The translations under genes and the position numbers were made by a program. From Burkholderiales bacterium (GTDB lineage Bacteria > Pseudomonadota > Gammaproteobacteria > Burkholderiales > Casimicrobiaceae): a stretch of 5,889 nt of DNA. The stretch lies in contig JAICVH010000172.1 in assembly GCA_025935435.1 (NCBI GenBank), forward strand, positions 1-5,889, given 5' to 3'. Positions 1-5,052 of the stretch are shown in pieces. Each line of letters starts with the position of its first letter. Positions within the stretch are counted from its first letter, which is position 1. A model generated the notes under the pieces. That model did no database searches. It was not told the DNA's origin and was given only the letters and a program-made list of their open reading frames with translations.

Positions 1-2
1 AC

Positions 3-170
3 TCGCACACCAATACGGAGGTAGACGCCGAGCATCAAGCACTGCATCGGGCAGTGCGCGTTGAGCGACGGCGAGTGCGGGAAGATTTCGAACATCGAGC
101 CGCCCCTTCGCGAGCGAAGTTGGACGCCTGCCAGCCGGTACGCGCGCGTCTGCGAAATTCGTCGTGGTAG
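3..170 (+). CDS. possible 3' end of an unrecognised gene (partial)
   Basis: The frame starting at base 3 is open from the left edge for 55 codons to a TAG at 168-170. The translation is rich in charged residues (it includes EVDAEHQALHRAVRVERRR), looks helical, and ends RLRNSSW. No domain or family is recognisable. Of the three forward frames this is the only one open through this stretch, since the others stop at 22-24 and 62-64. In GC-rich DNA a 55-codon opening can arise by chance, the minus strand is also open here, and third-position GC is only modest. It may be the C-terminus of a gene lying mostly to the left, on the same strand as the kinase gene, or simply non-coding DNA. No function is proposed. 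Confidence 0.25.
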   Translation, partial: SHTNTEVDAEHQALHRAVRVERRRVREDFEHRAAPSRAKLDACQPVRARLRNSSW

Positions 171-240
171 CCGTCTCCCAGTGAAAATGGCATCTCGTGG
201 CCGTCACGGGAACCCACAACACGGGGTTGTCGAATGACGC

Positions 241-261
241 CGCACCTGGCCGACAGGTGCG
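241..261. promoter_or_regulatory. perfect 8-bp inverted repeat abutting the -35 box
   Basis: CGCACCTG (241-248) and CAGGTGCG (254-261) are exact reverse complements separated by five bases. The right arm ends one base before the TTGCGT -35 candidate. The position suits an operator for a dimeric regulator; it could also be a hairpin that ends transcription from the left. No T-tract follows, which favours the operator reading. The binding protein is unknown. Confidence 0.4.
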
Positions 262-289
262 TTGCGTGCGGCGACAACAGCGATATAAC
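262..289 (+). promoter_or_regulatory. candidate sigma70 promoter for the kinase transcript
   Basis: TTGCGT (262-267) and TATAAC (284-289) are separated by 16 bases, and each box is close to the sigma70 consensus. The AT-rich -10 stands out in a GC-rich setting. Transcription would start near 296, giving a leader of roughly 240 bases before the kinase start at 540. This is sequence resemblance only. Confidence 0.35.
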
Positions 290-359
290 TGGCCGTTGCG
301 GGGCAAAGCAACGCCTCGTTACAAGTGGCCATACGTACAACCGCACTTCCAAGGAGCTG

Positions 360-413
360 ATGACTCAAACGAACCTTGGACGCAGCCATGGTGACGCTAA
401 TACCCGTGACTAG
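360..413 (+). CDS. possible 17-residue leader peptide
   Basis: A strong Shine-Dalgarno AAGGAG (351-356) sits three bases before ATG 360, which opens a short frame, MTQTNLGRSHGDANTRD, ending at TAG 411-413. The ribosome site is the best in the upstream region, although the spacing is short. The peptide resembles no family and has no run of a single amino acid that would suggest classical attenuation. It shares the kinase reading frame, but TAG 411 and TGA 468-470 separate the two, so it is not an N-terminal extension of the kinase. It could be a regulatory leader ORF, the remnant of a decayed gene, or a chance ORF. Confidence 0.2.
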   Translation: MTQTNLGRSHGDANTRD

Positions 414-539
414 CCGCTGCGCCCGACCGCCTTCCGAACTCGGTAAACCGTACACCTTAGGGCCCGCTGACGGCATGAACAACGTCGAGCATGCGATGTT
501 CTGGCTGACGCTTCCGCGTGTGACCCGCGGAGCTACACG

Positions 540-3317
540 ATGATGGCTGCACGGGTCGACGATGTCTTCGGTCGCTCGCGGGCGCAGATGCCGACGAGTC
601 GCTACGTCGAGGTATTCCGCGAAGCGGCGGCGCCGGGCGAGCGGCGGCGGTACACGAAACGATTTTTAGCCACGGCAGAGGGTGACTTTCGTCCCTGGAC
701 GGCGCGAGAGTCACGCATCCTTGCGCACCTCATGGGCCATGGCGTGCGCTGCATCCCGGGACTCGTGGGCTTCGATGCTCGCACCGAAGCCATGCAGACC
801 TTCGATGCCGGCGTAACGGTCGAGCATTGGGTAACGCTGCTCGGTGTGCAACGCGATGCACGCGTTCTGCCACATGTGTTTGCCGACTGTGCGCACTGGT
901 GGGCGCTCGCGCATCACACGTTGCGCGCACTTGAGACGCTCCATCTGCTGCAGCTGGTGCACCTTGACGTAAAGCCCGACAACATTTGCGTGCCCGTGTT
1001 GCCCGCCGCTTTTGGTGCGGACGTTTCCGGTTCACGCATCGGCATGCAGTTCGCACGCCTTGCGCTGATCGACTTTGCCTTCTCGCGGTTACCCGCGGAG
1101 CCGTTTGTGAGCCCGGTGCCGATTGGTTCGCACGCGGAGTATCCATATCAGTCACCGCGGCTGCAGGCGGCGTTGGAGGCCGGGCGGGCGGGGGATCTCC
1201 GTCCGATGGAGGCGCTGGACTGGCGCTGCGACCTATATAGCCTGGCTGCAATGCTTCGCCTCTATTTGCCCGATGCCGACACGTCGGCGCTGGCGTCGTC
1301 CGACGGGTGGAGCGCCGAACGCCATTCCCGCGCGATGGCATTGCTTGCAGCCCTGGACGATGCGCACGACCGCCAGGTCGGGGCTGTATGGCCCCATCAG
1401 ACACTGATAGACATGTGTGAAGCCGGTATGCAGGAGCCCGAGCTCGTCACATCGTTGTTGCAGGGATTCGCGCTGGCGCCCGCAGACGCCACAGTTGTTG
1501 CAGAGGCGCCATCCACGTCACTCACCTCTGTCGAGACCTCCTGTCGTAGAGCCCTCGGGTCAATGCCGTCTGCGCCCGCTACCACTTCGACGCCGTGTGC
1601 AGTGCCTTCGCACACCAGTGATGCGGCGCAAACTGCTACGTCCACGCTAAGCGCCGTCTCAGCGCAATCTCGCACCCCACCAAACACAACCACCTCGCGG
1701 AGTCACGCTGCAGTCCGACGACCCCGAGTCGCAGCAGGACAGAATGTGGCTGCCGGGCCGAGTGCAGCAATTGTGGCGCCGTCGGTTCTGAGGAATCGGT
1801 CGCAAATCGTGGCCGCGCAACGCGCCGCAGTCCCATCACTCGGCTCGCCCTCGAAGACACCCGTGGCGCCCAGAGAGCGCCGAACATCTGCGCTTGCGAC
1901 GCAACGCCCCGTTCCGCAAGCGACGCGTGTGGAGAGCGCGCATTCGGCCACGCCTCGCAATTCGCCGTCAGCGGCAAGTAGCTCGCCACCACACGCACGA
2001 CCCATACACGAACAGGCGCGCTTCGCCAACCCGGCCCCGGGGTTTGTGCAACTTCCTTTTCGGGCGCGCCCGGCGCACGCGATCGTCGTCACTACATTCC
2101 TGGTCGTGTTGGGCATCGCAATATATCCGCGCGATCAACCGCAAGGCGGTCCCGCAATATCTCCGCGCGATCAACGGCAAGGCGGTCCGGTGCTGACGCG
2201 GGACGCAGATTCGGACGTCAAGAGCGGACCCGCTACGCCGCAGCCGGCCGATGCGCGCATTTCGAACGCCCCCTCGCTTGCCGCGAACGACCGCGAGATC
2301 GCGAACGATGTGCAGAAACCTCTAGCCAAGCGCGGAACGAGCACCCTACCCGTTGATGTCGCCACCGTGCAGCGTGCGGCGAACGCTGCGCGGAGCGTCA
2401 CACAACACGCCGAACCGGGCGATAGCGCCCCCGTGGAACGAGAGGCAACCTCAACGCAGTCGCAACAGGCGCCGCCTTCGGTGTCATCCGCGCAACCGCG
2501 CGATACGCAATCGGCATTGGCTGACACATCGCCGCCGCCCTTGTCACAAGAGCGTGAATCGTCGACTGCGCAACCACCAACGCCTCCGCCGGCCGCCGAA
2601 CGCAGCCCACCGGCTACCGCGCCCCAAGCGCCAACGGAGAGGCCATCCATGCCGCCTGCGCGACCGTATGAGGGCACGCCAGCGATGGTGCGGGCCCCCG
2701 TGCTCGAGGACGTAGCGGCGCGGACTGAACGCGACGTCGCGCGGGTGTTGGCTCTGGCAGCCACGGTCAGCCCCGGCGACGAAGAAAAGGTGGTGCAGGT
2801 CGCTCGGTCGATGCGTTCAGTGGCGGGGACTCCACACGTACCGACCGAATCGCCAGCGCTCGCACGTCGACTAAATGCCGAGGCGCGCGCTGCATGGGAA
2901 CGACAAGACATAGACCGTGCATTCAGCTTGCAGCAACGGGCGTTTCGGGCGAACCCGAACGACGCCGAGGTCACGGGCAATCTTGCGTTCTACTATCTCA
3001 AGGTACAACCTGCGCAACCGGCATTGGCGCGTCGACTTGCGCTGTACGCGTTGGCAGCCCGCGGGCAGACATTTCCTGCGGGGCGCGTTGAGGATTGGGG
3101 AACGCTCGCAGTCGCGAGCTCGCTGGAGGGACGCGAGGCCGACGCCGTGAAGGCAATGTATGTAATGTTCACGGTGAGTGGGAATCCGGAGCGCGCGTGT
3201 CGTGCGGCGCACCTCGCTGTGGCGCAATACGGCGAGCCCATGAAGGTACCGGCCCACGCCATGCTGACGCGAATCCGCGCGCGGGGCGGCATACCGGGCG
3301 CGCCAAGCTGTCGCTAG
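540..3317 (+). CDS. transmembrane Ser/Thr protein kinase-like protein with C-terminal TPR-like domain
   Basis: The 925-residue product is probably a membrane-bound regulatory kinase; its substrate and pathway are unknown. Residues ~20-310 form a protein kinase fold: likely beta3 lysine K40 (YTKRF), helix-C glutamate E57, catalytic loop HLDVKPDN 141-148 (D143, K145, N148), DFA at 178-180 instead of DFG, P+1 region YQSPR 203-207 and helix-F DLYSLA 231-236. The glycine-rich loop is not recognisable. Residues ~315-505 are an Ala/Ser/Thr/Pro-rich linker. One hydrophobic helix (~512-529) is preceded by RARPAH, so the kinase should face the cytoplasm. A Pro/Gln-rich stalk (~530-770) leads to a TPR-like region (~774-925; AAWERQDIDRAFSLQQRAF, then NPNDAEVTGNLAFYYL). 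ATG 540 is chosen because GGAG (529-532) lies seven bases upstream and no in-frame ATG occurs before the upstream stop at 468; ATG 543 is an alternative. The catalytic-loop residues suggest activity, while DFA and the missing loop leave this open. Confidence 0.92.
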   Translation: MMAARVDDVFGRSRAQMPTSRYVEVFREAAAPGERRRYTKRFLATAEGDFRPWTARESRILAHLMGHGVRCIPGLVGFDARTEAMQTFDAGVTVEHWVTLLGVQRDARVLPHVFADCAHWWALAHHTLRALETLHLLQLVHLDVKPDNICVPVLPAAFGADVSGSRIGMQFARLALIDFAFSRLPAEPFVSPVPIGSHAEYPYQSPRLQAALEAGRAGDLRPMEALDWRCDLYSLAAMLRLYLPDADTSALASSDGWSAERHSRAMALLAALDDAHDRQVGAVWPHQTLIDMCEAGMQEPELVTSLLQGFALAPADATVVAEAPSTSLTSVETSCRRALGSMPSAPATTSTPCAVPSHTSDAAQTATSTLSAVSAQSRTPPNTTTSRSHAAVRRPRVAAGQNVAAGPSAAIVAPSVLRNRSQIVAAQRAAVPSLGSPSKTPVAPRERRTSALATQRPVPQATRVESAHSATPRNSPSAASSSPPHARPIHEQARFANPAPGFVQLPFRARPAHAIVVTTFLVVLGIAIYPRDQPQGGPAISPRDQRQGGPVLTRDADSDVKSGPATPQPADARISNAPSLAANDREIANDVQKPLAKRGTSTLPVDVATVQRAANAARSVTQHAEPGDSAPVEREATSTQSQQAPPSVSSAQPRDTQSALADTSPPPLSQERESSTAQPPTPPPAAERSPPATAPQAPTERPSMPPARPYEGTPAMVRAPVLEDVAARTERDVARVLALAATVSPGDEEKVVQVARSMRSVAGTPHVPTESPALARRLNAEARAAWERQDIDRAFSLQQRAFRANPNDAEVTGNLAFYYLKVQPAQPALARRLALYALAARGQTFPAGRVEDWGTLAVASSLEGREADAVKAMYVMFTVSGNPERACRAAHLAVAQYGEPMKVPAHAMLTRIRARGGIPGAPSCR
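2118..2189 (+). repeat. 36-bp tandem duplication inside the kinase gene
   Basis: Two adjacent 36-base units (2118-2153 and 2154-2189) match at 33 of 36 positions and are in frame. They encode AIYPRDQPQGGP and AISPRDQRQGGP (residues 527-550), directly at the outer end of the transmembrane helix. The high DNA identity suggests a recent duplication that lengthens the juxtamembrane stalk by 12 residues. Confidence 0.9.
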
Positions 3318-3448
3318 ATTCGACGTCCACTAAGCGCCCAGGTCGCGCACACACGTAAGGTATCGAAATCGCTTATCACTCCCACTAGCGCGGGCACGCG
3401 GAGGAAACGTGTGGCAGCAAGGCGGGTTGGGGCGATTAATACAAACAA

Positions 3449-3474
3449 ATCGGGGCGCCATATGACGCCCCGAT
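3449..3474 (-). terminator. rho-independent-type terminator for the EF-hand gene
   Basis: ATCGGGGCG (3449-3457) and CGCCCCGAT (3466-3474) form a perfect 9-bp GC-rich stem with an 8-base loop. Read on the minus strand, the stem is followed by TTGTTTGTATT, a T-rich though interrupted tail, as expected for termination of the EF-hand transcript whose stop codon lies about 85 bases before it. On the plus strand the tail (CTATTGCTGT) is poorer, but the hairpin could also slow transcription arriving from the kinase gene. Confidence 0.75.
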
Positions 3475-3502
3475 CTATTGCTGTAACCTAACTACGTCGC
3501 TG

Positions 3503-3593
3503 CTATTTCAGTTCGAACCTCATGGGCGGCGATTTCCGGTTGCCCAACTCCGCCGCTTCTATTTCAGTTCGGCCTCGTGGGCGGCGAATTCCG
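3503..3593 (-). repeat. degenerate duplication of the 3' end of the EF-hand gene
   Basis: The last 35 bases of the EF-hand gene, stop codon included (3559-3593), reappear 56 bases further downstream at 3503-3538, with two substitutions plus a short difference that adds one base. Both copies end in CGAACTGAAATAG on the minus strand. The one-base change puts the downstream copy out of register with the EF-hand reading. It looks like the relic of a partial tandem duplication of the gene end. Confidence 0.75.
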
Positions 3594-3942
3594 CCTCGCT
3601 CACCATTCCGTCATTGTTAGCGTCGAACTTCTTCCACATGCCTTTGACCTTGGTGTCGCCTGCCACCTCGGCGGAACTCAACTTGCCATCGTGATTGGTG
3701 TCGAGTCGCGCGAACGCACCGCTCGCCGTCGAGCTCTTACCCGAACGCATGTCCGTCGCAGTGCTCTTATCCGTTGTGTTGGTAGTCGTCGCAGTGCTCT
3801 TGTCGCCCGTGTTGGTACTTCCGTTGGTCGCGGCCTGACCAGTTACCTTACCGGTGTCTCCCGTTGCGGATGCCACGCTGGACGCCATGGCGAGCGCAGG
3901 AACAAACAGTCCGACCAGCAGCTTGGTTCTGAATGCGTTCAT
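3559..3942 (-). CDS. exported EF-hand calcium-binding protein
   Basis: This 127-residue protein is predicted to be secreted to the periplasm or beyond and to bind Ca2+. Residues 1-26 are a Sec signal peptide: MNAFRTK, a hydrophobic core, and ASA before a likely cleavage after A26. Residues 27-75 form a low-complexity Thr/Ser/Gly/Lys linker containing an 11-residue tandem repeat with DKSTAT in each copy. Two canonical 12-residue EF-hand loops follow: DTNHDGKLSSAE (81-92) and DANNDGMVSEAE (107-118), each with D/N/D at positions 1, 3 and 5, glycine at 6 and glutamate at 12. The start is supported by AGGAGA (minus strand, 3954-3949) six bases before ATG 3942. The gene appears monocistronic: it diverges from the genes to its right, faces the kinase gene, and has its own terminator. 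Its role could be calcium buffering or structural; a target protein is unknown. Confidence 0.93.
   Translation of the reverse strand: MNAFRTKLLVGLFVPALAMASSVASATGDTGKVTGQAATNGSTNTGDKSTATTTNTTDKSTATDMRSGKSSTASGAFARLDTNHDGKLSSAEVAGDTKVKGMWKKFDANNDGMVSEAEFAAHEAELK
3754..3819 (-). repeat. 33-bp in-frame tandem repeat in the EF-hand gene linker
   Basis: Two 33-base units (3754-3786 and 3787-3819) share the block GTCGCAGTGCTCTT and a GTTGGTA end. On the minus strand they encode TNTGDKSTATT and TNTTDKSTATD (residues 43-64). This is an in-frame expansion of the flexible linker between signal peptide and EF-hands. Confidence 0.75.
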
Positions 3943-3974
3943 CGTCTATCTCCTATGTACAGCCGCGTTGATGT

Positions 3975-3992
3975 TTTCGCTGATTGGCGAAA
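3975..3992. promoter_or_regulatory. 6-bp inverted repeat upstream of the EF-hand gene
   Basis: TTTCGC (3975-3980) and GCGAAA (3987-3992) are exact reverse complements with a six-base spacer. They lie 33-50 bases before the EF-hand start codon. The repeat could be an operator or a 5'-UTR hairpin; nothing identifies a binding protein. Confidence 0.3.
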
Positions 3993-4002
3993 CTGCGGCC
4001 AA

Positions 4003-4035
4003 CCCCTGATTCTCCGCGGTCAACGACGTCAGGGG
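4003..4035. promoter_or_regulatory. 7-bp inverted repeat upstream of the EF-hand gene
   Basis: CCCCTGA (4003-4009) pairs exactly with TCAGGGG (4029-4035) across a 19-base loop. It lies about 60-95 bases before the EF-hand start and could be an upstream regulator site or a hairpin. The loop contains no T-tract on either strand, so a terminator is unlikely. Confidence 0.3.
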
Positions 4036-4195
4036 CATAGGGCAGTCGATGAAACGCGCGTAGGACACATCGGCGCGCGCGGTGGCCACTTCATCGGAGA
4101 GGACGGCGGCGCCCACGAACGCCCTCGTCGGTTAGCTGTCCCAAGTGCTGCGCACCAAGGGCGCGGTCGGGCTCAAATTCCGGTCCTGCATGCTC

Positions 4196-4298
4196 GTACG
4201 AAGCACAACAGGTGATACTGGCGAAGCAGGTACGAAGCACAACAGGTGATACTGGCGAAGCACGTACGAAGCACAACAGGTGATCATTGGTGAAGCAG
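4196..4298 (+). repeat. 34-bp tandem repeat, three copies, ending inside a gene start
   Basis: Units at 4196-4229, 4230-4263 and 4264-4298 all begin GTACGAAGCACAACAGGTGA and end GAAGCA(G/C). The first two (34 bases each) differ only at the last base. The third is 35 bases and diverges in its second half, with TCATTGGTG where the others have TACTGGCG. That change creates the GTG start (4290) of the small membrane protein gene, whose AGGTGA ribosome site is present in every unit. Each unit also contains CGAAGCA twice. There are no conserved spacers, so this is not a CRISPR array. Confidence 0.92.
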
Positions 4299-4499
4299 GT
4301 AACGCTGACGGTGCGGGAACTCGCGTTGATCGCCGGGACGCGCGCCGCGCTGGGCGCGGGTGTCGCTCTGCTGTTGAGCGACCGAATGCCCCGCGACCAC
4401 CGACGCACACTCGGATGGACACTGGTTTCCATCGGCGTCATCTCCACACTGCCGCTCGCCGCCGACGTTTTGGAAAAACTCGAAGACGACGATCATTGA
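4290..4499 (+). CDS. small two-helix inner-membrane protein, uncharacterised
   Basis: This 69-residue protein resembles a small hypothetical membrane protein that I recall only from general familiarity with proteobacterial genomes; its function is unknown. It has two hydrophobic segments, ~8-28 (ELALIAGTRAALGAGVALLL) and ~40-60 (TLGWTLVSIGVISTLPLAA). A basic loop containing DRMPRDHRR joins them, and the tail is acidic (EKLEDDDH). The basic loop should lie in the cytoplasm, placing both ends outside. GTG 4290 is preferred because AGGTGA (4278-4283) sits six bases before it; TTG 4287 would add one residue but is only three bases from that site. The frame is closed by TGA at 4281-4283, so the start must lie in the last repeat unit. 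It is probably transcribed alone, or with the VOC gene 149 bases downstream. Confidence 0.82.
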   Translation: MKQVTLTVRELALIAGTRAALGAGVALLLSDRMPRDHRRTLGWTLVSIGVISTLPLAADVLEKLEDDDH

Positions 4500-4581
4500 G
4501 CGGGGCCCGTCGCCGGTCCACCATCGCGATCATTCTCGACGCCGCAATACCTTGTCCGCGACTGCGACCGCGTGCCCTTAG

Positions 4582-4607
4582 GATGCAACGGACACGCAAT
4601 TTGCATC
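4582..4607. promoter_or_regulatory. 7-bp inverted repeat overlapping a possible -35 of the VOC gene
   Basis: GATGCAA (4582-4588) and TTGCATC (4601-4607) are exact reverse complements with a 12-base spacer. The right arm contains TTGCAT, which with TGTATT (4625-4630, 18-base spacing) forms a weak sigma70-like promoter for the VOC gene. That promoter would give a very short leader, with the ribosome site close to the transcription start. It may be an operator; confidence is low. Confidence 0.3.
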
Positions 4608-4648
4608 GACGTGCCCTGCGATCCTGTATTCCTTAATGGAGTCGCGAT

Positions 4649-5029
4649 ATGAGGAACAATCCGGTCAATTGGTTCGAGATCTATGTGCAGGAGTCAGCGC
4701 GCGCGAGGAAGTTCTATGAGTCGGTCTTCAGGATCGAGTTGGAACGTTTGGATACGCCAGCGGCCGGCGTAACGGAGATGTGGGCATTTCCATCAGAACC
4801 AGCTGGTTCGGGTACGTCGGGTGCGCTCGTGAAGATGGAAGGCGGACCAGCCACTGGTAACGGCGTCATCGTGTATTTCTCGTGCGATGACTGTGCCGTG
4901 GAAGCGAAGCGCATTCCCGCCGCGGGCGGTCGAATCATCAAAGACAAGTTCGCGATCGGAAAGTACGGGTTCATCGCGCATTTCACCGACACGGAAGAGA
5001 ACATGATCGGTCTGCATTCGATGAGGTGA
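4649..5029 (+). CDS. VOC-superfamily (glyoxalase/bleomycin-resistance fold) protein
   Basis: This 126-residue cytoplasmic protein has the layout of a VOC-fold protein. An opening strand NWFEIYVQ is followed by the helix motif SARARKFYESVF (16-27), strands VTEMWAFP and GALVKMEGG in the middle, VIVYFSCDD (~73-81) opening the second beta-alpha module, the helix AVEAKRIPAAGGRII, and an end GFIAHFTDTEENMIGLHS. This matches the WFEIPV-RA-FY-VF ... DTEGN-IGLHS subgroup usually annotated as glyoxalase-like or PhnB-like. The first-strand histidine typical of metal-dependent glyoxalase I is not present, so a specific enzymatic reaction should not be assumed. The usual glycine in DTEGN is E (DTEEN). The start is supported by GGAG (4638-4641) seven bases before ATG. 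It may be transcribed alone and converges on the metallopeptidase gene. Confidence 0.92.
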   Translation: MRNNPVNWFEIYVQESARARKFYESVFRIELERLDTPAAGVTEMWAFPSEPAGSGTSGALVKMEGGPATGNGVIVYFSCDDCAVEAKRIPAAGGRIIKDKFAIGKYGFIAHFTDTEENMIGLHSMR

Positions 5030-5052
5030 CGTGCCGAAGCGAACGACAAGCG

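Larger units (their letters stand above)
171..539. other. intergenic/leader region upstream of the kinase gene
   Basis: No convincing full-size gene lies here. The stretch holds an 8-bp inverted repeat (241-261), a sigma70-like promoter candidate (262-289), a weak hairpin (CGTTGC 294-299 with GCAACG 308-313) and an AAGGAG Shine-Dalgarno (351-356) before a 17-codon ORF. A second, overlapping ORF runs from ATG 388 (or ATG 475) to a TGA at 541-543. That TGA overlaps the ATG of the kinase gene as ATGA, which would allow translational coupling, but its ~51-residue product resembles nothing I know and it has no good ribosome-binding site. The region is best read as the 5' regulatory region or leader of the kinase gene. 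Confidence 0.5.
3943..4289. other. divergent intergenic region between EF-hand and small membrane protein genes
   Basis: No gene is supported here. The stretch contains the EF-hand ribosome-binding site (minus strand, 3954-3949), two perfect inverted repeats (3975-3992 and 4003-4035), about 160 bases without visible structure apart from a small GTGC/GCAC palindrome near 4146-4155, and most of a 34-bp tandem repeat (4196-4298). Promoters for both divergent genes should lie here, but I find no clear -35/-10 pair on either strand. Confidence 0.6.

Noticed and set aside
197..394. Plus-strand 65-codon frame starting at GTG 197
   Set aside because: No ribosome-binding site, no domain, and it crosses the inverted repeat and promoter candidate.
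204..482. Minus-strand frame of about 90 codons in the kinase upstream region
   Set aside because: It needs a TTG (or an internal ATG) without a Shine-Dalgarno, has no recognisable domain, and runs through the promoter-like and leader elements on the other strand.
730..1404. Minus-strand open frame opposite the kinase domain
   Set aside because: Arg/Pro/Ala-rich shadow translation with no domain; the plus strand encodes recognisable kinase motifs.
2171..2980. Minus-strand open frame opposite the stalk and TPR-like region of the kinase
   Set aside because: Low-complexity Ser/Ala/Cys-rich shadow; the plus strand frame is continuous with the kinase and encodes the TPR-like motifs.
3409..3465. 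18-codon ORF with GTG start after GGAGG (3400-3404)
   Set aside because: The ribosome site is good, but the peptide is tiny, unrecognisable, and stops inside the loop of the terminator hairpin; there is no independent support.
3577..4215. Long plus-strand frame opposite the EF-hand gene
   Set aside because: It is a shadow of the minus-strand gene, which has a signal peptide, two exact EF-hand loops, a ribosome site and a terminator; the forward translation has no domain.
4196..4298. CRISPR array
   Set aside because: The units are directly adjacent with no unique spacers, and there is no cas gene; it is a simple tandem repeat.
5030..5052. Terminator between the convergent VOC and DUF885 genes
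   Set aside because: The 23-base gap has no stem-loop or T-tract that I can see.
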